A stretch of DNA of 64,000 nt from an uncultured Pseudomonadota bacterium (GTDB lineage Bacteria; Myxococcota_A; UBA796; GCA-2862545): positions 248,001-312,000 of the forward strand of contig CAJXTB010000001.1 in assembly GCA_913061235.1 (NCBI GenBank), written 5' to 3'. The notes under the pieces were generated by a model. That model made no database searches and was not told where the DNA came from. It saw only the letters and a list, made by a program, of their open reading frames with translations. The position numbers and the translations under genes were made by a program. This document shows, in pieces, positions 26,630 through 40,343 of this stretch. The first letter of the stretch is position 1, and every line of letters starts with the position of its first letter.

Positions 26630-27067
26630 ATGGAAATCTTCCCGACACCTGCACTCGCTGCTGTGATGATCGTCCCCTTCTTGGTCACCTTCATGGCCTT
26701 GTACGTGATTCTGTTCCGCCCGCTCGTGGCGTACCTAGAAGCACGAGAGAACGCACGTGACGGCGCTCTGCAAGAAGCCAAAGCGCTCGAGAGCCAAGTG
26801 GCCGAGCGCACCGAGGACTTGCAAAAGCGGCTCGAGGCCGCGCGCTCCGAAGTTGTGGCCTTCCGTGCCGCCGAGCGCGCCAAGGCGCTTGAGACGGAAT
26901 CGGAAATCATCGCCGATGCCCGCACCACAGCTGATGCACACATCGGTCGTGCTGTGATCGAAATTCAAGCGTCTGCCGCAACTGCTCGCGAGAGCATCAG
27001 CACAACCGCTTCCACCCTCTCTACCGAAATCGCAGCCCAGGTCCTGGGCCGCGAGCTGTCGGCCTAG
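26630..27067 (+). CDS. atpF: ATP synthase F0 subunit b' (first b-type subunit)
   Basis: A 145-residue stator subunit. One N-terminal membrane helix (AAVMIVPFLVTFMALYVILF) continues into a long charged helix (residues 35-140, rich in Glu/Arg/Ala heptads) that pairs with the second b subunit and reaches delta on F1. It lacks the His-rich export domain of its neighbour. GGAG lies 6 bases before the ATG. It is the first gene of the ATP synthase operon; subunits a and c (atpB, atpE) are not in this window, so they must lie elsewhere. Confidence 0.88.
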   Translation: MEIFPTPALAAVMIVPFLVTFMALYVILFRPLVAYLEARENARDGALQEAKALESQVAERTEDLQKRLEAARSEVVAFRAAERAKALETESEIIADARTTADAHIGRAVIEIQASAATARESISTTASTLSTEIAAQVLGRELSA

Positions 27068-27084
27068 CCATGACAGGACGGACA

Positions 27085-27897
27085 ATGATTCTTCGCAACG
27101 CCATCTTGGCTCTTGCTCTGGTCGCCTCCGGCCCCGCGTTCGCGCAGGACCACGGTGGTGACCATGGCGGCGAACACGCCCCCGCAGACCATGCAGAAGC
27201 CGGCCACGGTGATGCCAACGGTCACGGCTCTGATGGTCATGGCGACGCCCACGGCGACGATGCCGGTCACGGCGAACACCACGACCCAGGCGAATTCTAC
27301 CTAGGTGACGATGACGGCGACGGTACCGCAAACTGGATGGACTCCAGCTACGACGGCACCGAGCGCACCTTCATGGAGCTCTTCAGCTCTGCGGACGACC
27401 CCTACGTTGTCATGGACATCGGCTTCCACGCCCTCCACATCTTCTTGCTTCTGGCGCTGTTGTTCGTCGTGGGTCGCCGTCCAATCGGTGACGCTCTGAA
27501 GAACCGCGCGCTCGGCATCCGCAAGGAGTTGGTCGACTCGGCTCGCGAACGCGACGAAGCCCGGAAGAAGAACGAAGAGCTCGTCGCACGCCTCGGTAAG
27601 TTCGAACGCGAACTCGAAGAGATGCGCGTCACCGCTACTGAAGACGCCAAGCAAGACGCAGCCCGCCTTGTTGAGCGTGCTGAAGCCGAAGCCAAGCGCA
27701 TCGCCGAATCTAGTGAGCGCAGCATCTCGGAAGAGATCCGGCGCGCCAAGGCCAGCCTCCGCAAGGAAGCAGTCGACCTGGCAGTGCAGCTCGCCGAGAC
27801 TACCCTCTCTAAGGAAGTTCAGGCAGACGACCAACGTCGCCTGGCCCGCCAGTTCCTAGACACCCTGACCACTGACGGGGACTCCGCACATGGCTGA
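27085..27897 (+). CDS. atpF: ATP synthase F0 subunit b with exported His-rich N-terminal domain
   Basis: A stator subunit of about 270 residues with an unusual front end. A signal peptide (MILRNAILALALVASGPAFA) is followed by some 47 residues containing eleven His among Gly/Asp/Glu, then an Asp loop (DDDGDGTANWMD). The true membrane helix (ALHIFLLLALLFVVG) comes next, then the normal b-subunit coiled coil of about 140 residues. The extension would face the periplasm. Metal binding, or pH or Ca sensing, is inferred from composition. I chose the ATG at 27085 because of a Shine-Dalgarno (AGGA); an in-frame ATG at 27070 is possible. The 3' end overlaps atpH by 8 bases. Confidence 0.87.
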   Translation: MILRNAILALALVASGPAFAQDHGGDHGGEHAPADHAEAGHGDANGHGSDGHGDAHGDDAGHGEHHDPGEFYLGDDDGDGTANWMDSSYDGTERTFMELFSSADDPYVVMDIGFHALHIFLLLALLFVVGRRPIGDALKNRALGIRKELVDSARERDEARKKNEELVARLGKFERELEEMRVTATEDAKQDAARLVERAEAEAKRIAESSERSISEEIRRAKASLRKEAVDLAVQLAETTLSKEVQADDQRRLARQFLDTLTTDGDSAHG

Positions 27898-28450
27898 CCG
27901 CTCCCTGGCCCGACGCTACGCGCGCGCCTTCATTGAGATTGCAGAAGAGACCAACCAGAGCGAAAAGCTCGGAACGGAACTCAATTCAGCACTCTCCATG
28001 TTCCGCTCACACGACGACATGCTTCTAGAAGCGCTGTCGAATCCCGTGTACACCAAGACTGAACGCAGTGGCGTGCTTGAAGCCGTTCTTCCGAAGCTAG
28101 CCGTCTCCGCTACCGTGAAAAACACGCTGCGCTTGATGCTCCGGAACAACCGCGTCGCTCTACTGCCCATGGTCATGGAAGAATTCCAGTCCTACGCTGA
28201 CCAGCGCGCCAACCGCGCCCGCGTCATCGTAGAGACCGCAGAGCCGCTGACTCCACAGCTTGAAGCTGAAGTCCGCGCCGCTCTGGAAGGCATTACAGGA
28301 AAGACCGTTCTCATCGAGACCCGTGTCAAACCCGAGCTGATTGGCGGCGTTGTCGCCCGAATCGGTGGAAAGGTGTACGACGCTTCGGTCCAAAGTCGCC
28401 TGGCAAATCTCAAGAAAACCCTGCTCAGTTCGGAAATCTCCGACTCTTAG
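27890..28450 (+). CDS. atpH: ATP synthase F1 subunit delta
   Basis: A 186-residue peripheral stalk cap linking the b subunits to the alpha3beta3 head. The family start RSLARRYARAFIEIAEET, the central LRLMLRNNRVALLPMVMEEF, and the C-terminal VKPELIGGVVARIGGKVYDASVQSRL are close to the OSCP/delta consensus, and length is typical. It overlaps the preceding b gene by 8 bases. Its stop codon is directly followed by an intercistronic hairpin. Confidence 0.95.
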   Translation: MADRSLARRYARAFIEIAEETNQSEKLGTELNSALSMFRSHDDMLLEALSNPVYTKTERSGVLEAVLPKLAVSATVKNTLRLMLRNNRVALLPMVMEEFQSYADQRANRARVIVETAEPLTPQLEAEVRAALEGITGKTVLIETRVKPELIGGVVARIGGKVYDASVQSRLANLKKTLLSSEISDS

Positions 28451-28471
28451 CAGCCCATTCACGGTGGGCTG
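28451..28471 (+). other. intercistronic hairpin between atpH and atpA
   Basis: A perfect 7-bp stem (CAGCCCA/TGGGCTG) with a 7-base loop begins at the base after the atpH stop codon. There is no T-run, so it is more likely an mRNA stability or processing element than a terminator. It may help give alpha a higher yield than the stator subunits. Confidence 0.5.
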
Positions 28472-28522
28472 CCAGTCGGCAGGCTCATCATTTCGCATCT
28501 CTTCGACCTACTGGAGCACCCC

Positions 28523-30049
28523 ATGGACATCCGCGCTGACGAGATCAGCCAGATCCTAAAGCAGCAGATCAAGGACTTCGAGTCCCGCGTCACCGTCTCT
28601 GAGACGGGTACGATTCTCTCTGTTGGTGACGGTATTGCACGTATTCACGGCCTTGAAAACGCTGTCGCCGGAGAGCTCCTAGAGTTCCCAGGCGGCCTGA
28701 AGGGCATGGTTCTCAACCTCGAAGAAGACAACGTTGGTGCCGCACTCTTCGGCTCCGACCAAGGCGTTCACGAGGGCGACGAAGTCAAGCGTACCGGCAA
28801 GATCGTTGAGGTTCCGGTTGGACCGGGCCTGATGGGTCGTGTTGTTGACGCAATCGGCAACCCGGTGGACGGCCTTGGCCCCATCGACGCCGTTGAATCA
28901 CGCCGCGTTGAAATCAAGGCTCCAGGCATCATGCCTCGTAAGTCGGTTCACGAACCGCTTCAGACGGGCATCAAGTCCATCGATGCAATGACCCCCGTTG
29001 GCCGTGGCCAGCGTGAGCTCATCATTGGTGACCGCCAGACAGGCAAGACGGCCGTCGCTATTGACGCCATCATCGCCCAGAAGGTCTTCAAGGACGACCC
29101 GAAGAACAAGGTGCATTGCATCTACGTTGCTATCGGTCAAAAGCAGTCCACCGTGGCCCAGGTTGTTGAGAAGCTCAAGCGTTACGGCGCCATGGAGTAC
29201 ACCTGCGTTGTGACCGCTCCGGCGTCCGATGCAGCCCCCCTCCAGTTCATCTCGCCGTACACCGGCTGCACCATCGGCGAGTACTTCCGTGACAACGGAC
29301 AGCACGCCTTGGTTGTGTACGATGACCTGTCAAAGCAAGCTGTCGCATACCGCCAGCTCTCCCTGCTCCTTCGCCGCCCACCGGGCCGTGAAGCGTACCC
29401 AGGTGACGTCTTCTACGTGCACTCCCGTCTACTTGAGCGCGCCGCCAAGATGAGCGATGCCATGGGAGCCGGTTCTTTGACCGCACTCCCCATCATCGAG
29501 ACCCAAGGTGGCGACGTCTCCGCGTACGTTCCAACCAACGTGATTTCTATCACCGATGGCCAGATCTACCTGGAAACCGACCTGTTCAACGCTGGTCAGC
29601 GTCCTGCTGTGAACGCCGGTCTTTCGGTGTCTCGCGTTGGTGGTGCTGCACAGATCAAGGCCATGAAGGAAGTTGCCGGTTCACTCCGCCTCGACCTCGC
29701 CCAGTTCCGTGAGCTGGCAGCCTTCTCGCAGTTCGCCAGTGACCTCGACGCCGCGACCCAGCAACAGCTGCGCCGTGGAGAGCGTCTGATTGAGCTGCTC
29801 AAGCAGCCTCAGTACGACCCCATCCCCGTCGAAGTTCAGGTTGTTCAGCTCCTGGCCGGTAACGAAGGCATCTACGATGACCTCGAAGTCTCAGAAGTCA
29901 TCCCGTTCGCGACAGCATTGTCCGAGCACTTCCAAGGCAGCAAGAAGGAGCTTCTCGAAGAGATGCTTCGTCTCGGCACCATGAAGAAGGAAGGCCTCAA
30001 GGCTCGGATCATTGAAGAGACCAAGAGCTTCAAGACCACCTGGAAGTAG
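28523..30049 (+). CDS. atpA: ATP synthase F1 subunit alpha
   Basis: A 508-residue non-catalytic nucleotide-binding subunit of the F1 head. The P-loop is GDRQTGKTA (about residues 169-177). Family blocks include [21 protein letters not shown], the alpha signature region [24 protein letters not shown] and [24 protein letters not shown]. Length is normal. GGAG precedes the ATG. Third-position T is noticeably more frequent here (GTT, GGT, CGT) than in flanking genes, consistent with high expression. Confidence 0.98.
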   Translation: MDIRADEISQILKQQIKDFESRVTVSETGTILSVGDGIARIHGLENAVAGELLEFPGGLKGMVLNLEEDNVGAALFGSDQGVHEGDEVKRTGKIVEVPVGPGLMGRVVDAIGNPVDGLGPIDAVESRRVEIKAPGIMPRKSVHEPLQTGIKSIDAMTPVGRGQRELIIGDRQTGKTAVAIDAIIAQKVFKDDPKNKVHCIYVAIGQKQSTVAQVVEKLKRYGAMEYTCVVTAPASDAAPLQFISPYTGCTIGEYFRDNGQHALVVYDDLSKQAVAYRQLSLLLRRPPGREAYPGDVFYVHSRLLERAAKMSDAMGAGSLTALPIIETQGGDVSAYVPTNVISITDGQIYLETDLFNAGQRPAVNAGLSVSRVGGAAQIKAMKEVAGSLRLDLAQFRELAAFSQFASDLDAATQQQLRRGERLIELLKQPQYDPIPVEVQVVQLLAGNEGIYDDLEVSEVIPFATALSEHFQGSKKELLEEMLRLGTMKKEGLKARIIEETKSFKTTWK

Positions 30050-30079
30050 CACTCCCCTCTCCACACCTGTGAGAACCCG

Positions 30080-30970
30080 ATGCCCAATCTGAAGGACATC
30101 AAGACCCGCATTTCGTCGGTCAAGAAGACAAAGCAGATCACCTCGGCGATGAAACTCGTCGCGGGTGCAAAGCTTCGTCGTGCGACCGAGCGGGCCATGA
30201 GTGCACGTCCCTACCGCGCTCAGCTCTCGGACGTCCTCGTCCGGGTAGCGGGCAACGTCGGTGAATCGACGAGCGAGCCCTTGCTTCAGTCACGTCCTGA
30301 CGTGACCAAGATTCTCGTCGCTGTACTGACGACGGACCGCGGTCTGTGCGGCGGGTTCAACAGCAACCTTCTCCGCAAGACTAATCCCTGGTTGAAGGAC
30401 CGGCAGGCAAGCGACATTGATGTCGAAATTGCCGTCTTTGGTCGCAAAGGCTCGGACTTCCTGAAGTCTCGTGGCTTTGACGTCGCAGAGCGTACCCTCG
30501 ACTACGGCAAGACAGAGAAGATGGACCTTGTCCGCCCTCTCACCGCCAAGATGGTCGCCGGCTTCCTCGATGGAACCTACGACGAAGTTTGGATTGTGTT
30601 CAACGAGTTCGTCAATGCCTTGGTGCAGGAACCGACCTTTACGCGCGTCCTACCCATCGCCATTGATGAGTCTGCCACGGAAGTCGCTGACTCGAACCAG
30701 GCGCAAGCCCAGATCGAGTACCGCTACGAGCCTAACGCCGACGGTGTTCTCAAGGCACTTCTTCCGCTGTACTTGCGCACGTTGGTCCTCACCTCCTTCT
30801 TGGAGACTGAGGCCGGTGAGCATGCTGCTCGGATGACCGCCATGGACAACGCGACCCGCAACGCGTCTGACCTCATCGACAGCTTGACCCTCGAATTCAA
30901 TCGCGCCCGTCAGGCCGCGATTACCACCGAAATCACGGAAATCGTGTCCGGTGCCGAGGCCCTCAAGTAG
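30080..30970 (+). CDS. atpG: ATP synthase F1 subunit gamma
   Basis: A 296-residue rotor shaft of F1. The N-terminal helix LKDIKTRISSVKKTKQIT and the C-terminal helix (MDNATRNASDLIDSLTLEFNRARQA) that together form the coiled-coil shaft are both present. The conserved TTDRGLCGGFNSNL lies near residues 90-103. The Shine-Dalgarno is weak (GTGAGAA). Its stop is followed within 5 bases by a hairpin with a TTCG loop that separates it from atpD. Confidence 0.96.
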   Translation: MPNLKDIKTRISSVKKTKQITSAMKLVAGAKLRRATERAMSARPYRAQLSDVLVRVAGNVGESTSEPLLQSRPDVTKILVAVLTTDRGLCGGFNSNLLRKTNPWLKDRQASDIDVEIAVFGRKGSDFLKSRGFDVAERTLDYGKTEKMDLVRPLTAKMVAGFLDGTYDEVWIVFNEFVNALVQEPTFTRVLPIAIDESATEVADSNQAQAQIEYRYEPNADGVLKALLPLYLRTLVLTSFLETEAGEHAARMTAMDNATRNASDLIDSLTLEFNRARQAAITTEITEIVSGAEALK

Positions 30971-30974
30971 GTCC

Positions 30975-30994
30975 ACTTCCGGTTCGCCGGAAGT
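30975..30994 (+). other. TTCG-capped intercistronic hairpin between atpG and atpD
   Basis: A perfect 8-bp stem (ACTTCCGG/CCGGAAGT) is closed by the exceptionally stable tetraloop TTCG in C(UUCG)G-like geometry, except that the closing pair here is G-C. No T-run follows. Position and stability suggest protection of the upstream mRNA 3' end or partial termination before the highly expressed beta gene. Confidence 0.55.
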
Positions 30995-31099
30995 CCAATT
31001 ACCAGTTTCTCATTTCATTCCCTTCATGTGACGGCCGCCTGGCTGTCTCAAGACACTTCCAGCCCGCCGTCTCTGAACGCTCACGCCGACAGCTGATAG

Positions 31100-32563
<1,464 letters not shown>

Positions 32564-32592
32564 TCGCTCATTGAGCGGTAAGGGAGCCTGTC

Positions 32593-32988
32593 ATGGCTGA
32601 TCTGCACATTGACATCGTAACGCCAGAGAAGAGCATCTTCTCGGGCCCTGCGACCGAAATCCGAGTCCCTGGTTGGCTGGGTGAGTTCGACGTCCTTCCT
32701 GGACACGACCTCTTCCTTTCCCTAGTGCGTGGTGGTCTTTTGACTGTCTCCGCTGGTGGAACAGACCACAAGTTCGTTGTTGGCCGCGGCTTTGCCGAAG
32801 CTGGTCCCGAACAGGTCTCTGTCCTCGTTGACTCCGCGACTCCAATCGCGGATGCCGACTTGGCGAGCGCATCGTCGGACTTGGAAGCTGCTGAAGCGGT
32901 CCTCGCGACCTCCGCTGCGGACTCCGCAGAGTGGACGCAGGCCGAAGAAGCCTCCGAGCTTGCTCGAGCGCGGATGGCTGCTCGCTAG
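32593..32988 (+). CDS. atpC: ATP synthase F1 subunit epsilon
   Basis: A 131-residue subunit of the central stalk that also inhibits ATP hydrolysis. The N-terminal beta-sandwich begins LHIDIVTPEKSIFSG and contains VPGWLGEFDVLPGHD and GRGFAEAGPEQVSVL. The C-terminal helical hairpin is Ala/Glu-rich. A small inverted repeat (CGCTC...GAGCG, 32565-32577) lies between atpD and this gene, and the Shine-Dalgarno is AAGGGAG. It is the last gene of the operon. Confidence 0.94.
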   Translation: MADLHIDIVTPEKSIFSGPATEIRVPGWLGEFDVLPGHDLFLSLVRGGLLTVSAGGTDHKFVVGRGFAEAGPEQVSVLVDSATPIADADLASASSDLEAAEAVLATSAADSAEWTQAEEASELARARMAAR

Positions 32989-33013
32989 TAGCGACGTCAC
33001 AGACAATTGAATG

Positions 33014-33047
33014 GCCCGGCTCTCTTCGTGAGACGCCGGGCTTTTCT
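33014..33047 (+). terminator. rho-independent terminator of the ATP synthase operon
   Basis: The outer stem GCCCGGC/GCCGGGC encloses an inner stem TCTC/GAGA with a TTCGT loop and one bulged C. TTTTCTGTT follows. It lies 25 bases after the atpC stop and is the clearest intrinsic terminator in the window. It is followed by the convergent AraC gene. Confidence 0.85.
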
Positions 33048-33060
33048 GTTCTTACACAAG

Positions 33061-33936
33061 CTACTGTTGGCCAACGTGTGCGCTTGGGGAGACACCGAAC
33101 TTCCGCAGGTACTCCCGACTAAACTGATTCGGGCTTTGGTAGCCCACGTCAAAGGCCACCGTGGTCACCGCTTGCTCCCCGACCGATAGCATCCGTCGAG
33201 CCTCCATCAGTCGCAGCTCCTTTTGGTACTGAAGGGGCGTGTTCGACGTGATGTCGCGAAAGTGTTTGTGAAAGGAAGACACACTCATTCCTGCCTCTCG
33301 CGCGAGGTCAACCACGGCCAGCGCCGTTCGAAAGTCACGGCGAATCGTCGTAATGGCCCTGGAGATTCGACTGGCGCGGCTGTGAGGGCGAAGCAGCTGT
33401 CGAAGCATGCCAGCTTGCGGGGCCATCAGCGCGCGGAAGTGAATCTCCCGCAGCAGTAGCGGCTCCATGACGCGTCGTTCGGTCGGGTCCTTCGACAGCG
33501 CCAGATACCGTCTGAGTGCGTCGATCAGTTGAGGGTCTGCTCGTTGGGCCACGGTCGAACGCGACGAGCCATGCGGGTGCAGCGTGTCCTGTACCTCTTC
33601 GACCAAGCTACGGATTAGCTCCAGATCTAGCAATAGGACAATGGACAGATACGGTGCGTCGAGATGGGCCGAAGTGATGTGGGCAGTCACTGGCGTGTCG
33701 TGACTGACCAGTAGCGAGTCGCCAGGTAGAAGCTCAATCGTCTCGTCACCCAAAGCGAGCTCTTTCTTTCCTTGGACGACGACGCACACCACCGGGTCAT
33801 AGACGTCGGGCAGCAACCGAATGGGCTTGTGTGCACGGAACAACACAACTCGCTCACTCGGTCGCACAACTCCCACACTCGGCGACACACCAGCCCAGTG
33901 TGCCGCGACCGCCGTTGCTAGGGCGTCAATCTCCAC
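33061..33936 (-). CDS. AraC-family transcriptional regulator
   Basis: A 291-residue regulator starting at GTG with a strong Shine-Dalgarno (GGAGG). The N-terminal AraC_N/cupin-like sensor contains YDPVVCVVVQGKKELALGDE and LLPGDSLLVSHDTPV. The C-terminal double helix-turn-helix is canonical: AVVDLAREAGMSVSSFHKHFRD followed by AFDVGYQSPNQFSREYLRKFG. The Asn/Gln/Phe/Ser pattern of the second helix is typical of the family. It lies 12 bases downstream of the SDR gene in the same direction, so it probably controls that gene and perhaps the divergent katG. Confidence 0.92.
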   Translation of the reverse strand: MEIDALATAVAAHWAGVSPSVGVVRPSERVVLFRAHKPIRLLPDVYDPVVCVVVQGKKELALGDETIELLPGDSLLVSHDTPVTAHITSAHLDAPYLSIVLLLDLELIRSLVEEVQDTLHPHGSSRSTVAQRADPQLIDALRRYLALSKDPTERRVMEPLLLREIHFRALMAPQAGMLRQLLRPHSRASRISRAITTIRRDFRTALAVVDLAREAGMSVSSFHKHFRDITSNTPLQYQKELRLMEARRMLSVGEQAVTTVAFDVGYQSPNQFSREYLRKFGVSPSAHVGQQ

Positions 33937-33948
33937 AAGACCTCCTCC

Positions 33949-37480
<3,532 letters not shown>

Positions 37481-37562
37481 GTAGAAATCTCCTCACGAGA
37501 CAACCGGTTACTCGCCCGTCACGAACGAGGAGCCTCCATGCGGCTGCCGATTTGGAGGTCTT

Positions 37563-38585
37563 GTGGAAGTGCTACTGATTGTGGGTGGAATCGCCGGTGT
37601 CACCATCATCGGGTTCATCATCTGGGCGCTTCAGGCACGCAATCGGTACAGCGATGTCGATGACGAACCGAACGTTGGGCGGTCGGCAGGTCCCGCGCCG
37701 GCTCCCAAATCTGGGAGCTTCCCCCAAGCGCCAAGCGCCCCCAAGTCGTTCAGCGAGGCGTTCGTCATGGGGGACTACGACATGCTGAGTCGTACGCAGC
37801 TGCTTGAAGACCTCCGCCTACCCCACGCCGCATCCGCCGTGGACGGCAACAACACAGACCTTTTGGTGGACCTGCTCAACGAACCCCTACCCGACGGCGT
37901 CGTCATGGTCATCGCAGACAACGCAAGCGCAGAGGCGCTCGAATCCATCTGGCCGACGCTGAAGCTCGAAATCGCTCGGGTCAATGTCGGCCACGCGCTG
38001 GACATGCTGGGCCGAGCTCCACAAATCGATGCGTGGGCGTTCCCCACGAAGTTCTTATCGGGCGAGTTCGCAGCCCTAAGCGCGGAGCAAATGCGCTCCA
38101 GTCTGGCCCACCTCGACTGTTTGGAGGTGTTGGAGGCACTTCCCGCGTCAACGGATACGTCAGCGCTCCTGCCCTTCCTTGCCGATGACCTCGACATTCT
38201 ACTGGTCAACAGCATCCTCAAAGGAATCGGCAATGCCGACACAATTGCAGGTGTCATGCTCACAACAACCAGCGACACCGTCTCACACGAAGCCATGGCC
38301 AGATTGGAGAGCTTCGAGACACACGTCGCTGAGACTGCACTTATGAAAGTCGCCTTGGCGGCCCCCGCTGACAGTCCCACAGATGCCGGGTTTCGAGCAG
38401 TGCACGAAATCCATACGCTGTCGCTGTTGGCCAACGTCGCCGAACACGCCAAGGACGAGTCCGTACGTAGCGAGGCCATTGACAAGGTGGACGACCCAGA
38501 GGTCCTACAACGCATCGCCGCTAACGACACAGATGACGAGGTCCGCGACGCCGCAGCGCAGCGCCTCGTCGAACTCGACGCGTAG
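37563..38585 (+). CDS. membrane-anchored helical-repeat (HEAT-like) protein
   Basis: A 340-residue protein starting at GTG, with GGAGG just upstream. One N-terminal membrane helix (LLIVGGIAGVTIIGFIIWAL) is followed by a Pro/Ala/Ser linker. A domain of about 270 residues is built from short amphipathic helices; the last repeats (EHAKDESVRSEAIDKVDDPEVLQRIA and the next) are HEAT-like. HEAT solenoids mediate protein binding; no enzymatic motif is seen. It follows katG in the same direction after 82 bases, but no functional link is evident. Confidence 0.6.
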   Translation: MEVLLIVGGIAGVTIIGFIIWALQARNRYSDVDDEPNVGRSAGPAPAPKSGSFPQAPSAPKSFSEAFVMGDYDMLSRTQLLEDLRLPHAASAVDGNNTDLLVDLLNEPLPDGVVMVIADNASAEALESIWPTLKLEIARVNVGHALDMLGRAPQIDAWAFPTKFLSGEFAALSAEQMRSSLAHLDCLEVLEALPASTDTSALLPFLADDLDILLVNSILKGIGNADTIAGVMLTTTSDTVSHEAMARLESFETHVAETALMKVALAAPADSPTDAGFRAVHEIHTLSLLANVAEHAKDESVRSEAIDKVDDPEVLQRIAANDTDDEVRDAAAQRLVELDA

Positions 38586-38656
38586 GGCCCCTCCTACATT
38601 CTGGCTCGCCCCCGCATGAACGGCGCACTATGAGCCCTCCTTCCCCGGGATGCATC

Positions 38657-39046
38657 ATGATTCTCCGCCTTGCATTGCTGACATCTGCCCTGGCAATCGC
38701 TGTCGCCTGCGACCCAACGACCCCAACAGGCCCGGTTGACCCAGACACCGAAGCGGACACGGACGCGGACACCACACCTCCCGATTCCTCCGCCATTCCA
38801 TGCCCCGAAATCTGGGACACCGAGCTTCCGCCGCTACAGATCGATGCCTGGACCTACAACGGGGAATCCGTGCTGCTGGCATCACCCGACTGTTGTGACC
38901 AGTACCGGGAACTACGAATCGCCGATACCTGCGAGTACATCTGTGCGCCCGACGGCGGCTTCACCGGCCAAGGCGACATGCGCTGCACCGACTTCTTCGA
39001 CACCGCAACGCACGTCGAGACGGTCTGGGTCAATCGCAACCCTTAG
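38657..39046 (+). CDS. small Cys-rich lipoprotein
   Basis: A 129-residue predicted lipoprotein. The signal ends in AVAC (Cys18), followed by a Thr/Pro/Asp-rich spacer with repeated acidic pairs (DTEADTDADTT). A compact domain of about 80 residues contains seven Cys, including CCDQY, CEYIC and CTDFF, likely disulfide-bonded. The acidic spacer is common in myxobacterial surface lipoproteins. The family is not recognised. The upstream ATG at 38630 would place a charged, Pro-rich stretch before the signal, so 38657 is preferred. Confidence 0.65.
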   Translation: MILRLALLTSALAIAVACDPTTPTGPVDPDTEADTDADTTPPDSSAIPCPEIWDTELPPLQIDAWTYNGESVLLASPDCCDQYRELRIADTCEYICAPDGGFTGQGDMRCTDFFDTATHVETVWVNRNP

Positions 39047-39048
39047 CG

Positions 39049-39537
39049 CTAGCGCCGCGGCACAGGCGGGACAGTTCCGTCGACAGCCGAAAGGTACAGG
39101 AACGCCGACTTTCGGTCACCACTGACCTTGAAGACCTGAATGGCGTGCTTCAGAAGGTCGCGCCGGCTCACTTGTCCAAGCAGTCGCCCCCCCGAATCGA
39201 CCACTGGCAGCCGGCGGAAGGGGTGCTGCAGAAACAGGTGTGCTGCCGACAATAGAGGTGTACCGGCCGAGACAGTGGTGACGTCCGCCGTCATCACGTC
39301 AGAGACTTGCTGCGGAGGAAGCTGGTCATGGACGGCTCTGATCAGCGCGCGGATGCAGTCCTTCTCACTCAACACCCCAACCAGCTTCTTGCCAACCACG
39401 ACCGGACAGCCAGAGAAGCCTCGCTTCACCAACTGCTGCACAACGTCGTAGATGCGCTCATCAGGGCCCACGGTGTACAGACGCTTCGTCATGAAGGCAT
39501 CGACTCGCACGCTCATGTGTTCGTGTGCTGTGGTCAT
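39049..39537 (-). CDS. two-CBS-domain protein
   Basis: A 162-residue protein made almost entirely of a CBS pair. CBS1 (about residues 13-70) shows VDAFMTKRLYTVGPDERIYDVVQQLVKRGFSGCPVV with KLVGVLSEKD; CBS2 (about 77-140) shows VSDVMTADVTTVSAGTPL with FRRLPVVDSGGRLLGQVSRRD. Such stand-alone Bateman modules bind adenine nucleotides and regulate partner proteins. The partner is unknown. I chose the ATG at 39537; longer readings have no family similarity. It converges on the lipoprotein gene with only 2 bases between. Confidence 0.86.
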   Translation of the reverse strand: MTTAHEHMSVRVDAFMTKRLYTVGPDERIYDVVQQLVKRGFSGCPVVVGKKLVGVLSEKDCIRALIRAVHDQLPPQQVSDVMTADVTTVSAGTPLLSAAHLFLQHPFRRLPVVDSGGRLLGQVSRRDLLKHAIQVFKVSGDRKSAFLYLSAVDGTVPPVPRR

Positions 39538-39646
39538 GATTCGGTCCTGGGAAGGTGGTGTCTCCCAGTGTACAGAAGGTCCTACCAATCGGCCAAGATG
39601 TTCTTGCCTCTTCCATTTCGCCCCCCACAGATGGTAGCCAGTCACA

Positions 39647-40264
39647 ATGTTCGTCCTGCTGCTCTTTCTGTCACAAGCCTCGGCCCAGGTGCCCGTCTCC
39701 GACGAGCCCACGCCCTTTCGCGCACCTAGAGATGAGGCCGAATACCAGCGCCAATCCACCGAACTCCAGCTTGCTGCCACCCGCAATGCATGGGGCGGGG
39801 TGGAGCGCGCGTACCGTGCGCTGATGACCACAAACGTACCTCTCACAGGGGCAATGCACGTCTCTGGAGCCCGAGCGGCCCAGTCCCGAGGGGACATGAC
39901 CGCCGCACGAGACCGGATTCGACAGGCACTTCAGGCAGAGCCAGAGCTGGAAGAGGCCAGTGACTGGCTCCGTGAGCTCGACGGCGGCTACGCGTCTGTC
40001 CTGCTGCTCGGCGACCCCGGCCGACACCACCTTCTGTGCGATGCGGTTCCGTTCGACCCAGCTCTCGCCAAGGCCATTGAGTTTGCGAAGGCCGCGATTG
40101 CCGAGACTGGCACCTTCAACGGCATCCTTCCAGAGGGAACCTATCAGTTCGCTGATCTGACTCTAGAGGTACGACCCGGGATTACCACCCAGCGTATCGA
40201 TCTACGGTCCGACCGAACCCTTCGCCGCTCTGAACGAGAAGAACGCCGAGACCCTCGTCCGTAG
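39647..40264 (+). CDS. secreted TPR-like protein
   Basis: A 205-residue protein with a signal peptide (MFVLLLFLSQASAQ). The middle is helical and reads like two tetratricopeptide repeats (AWGGVERAYRALMTTN and GDMTAARDRIRQALQAEPELEEA). The C-terminal 100 residues form a beta-rich domain (YASVLLLGDPG, GILPEGTYQFADLTLEV) that may be a small PEGA-like module. The last 20 residues are Arg-rich. Its function is unknown. It precedes the pseudokinase gene by 79 bases in the same direction. Confidence 0.5.
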   Translation: MFVLLLFLSQASAQVPVSDEPTPFRAPRDEAEYQRQSTELQLAATRNAWGGVERAYRALMTTNVPLTGAMHVSGARAAQSRGDMTAARDRIRQALQAEPELEEASDWLRELDGGYASVLLLGDPGRHHLLCDAVPFDPALAKAIEFAKAAIAETGTFNGILPEGTYQFADLTLEVRPGITTQRIDLRSDRTLRRSEREERRDPRP

Positions 40265-40343
40265 CGACCATTCGTGGTACACTCTCCGCCCTTCCCCCGC
40301 CTCCCCGGCACCCTCCACTTCTCCCGCGCCCCCGCACATCCCC

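Noticed and set aside
39538-39897. N-terminal extension of the CBS-domain protein
   Set aside because: The extra 120 residues overlap the start of the gene on the other strand and resemble no known domain.
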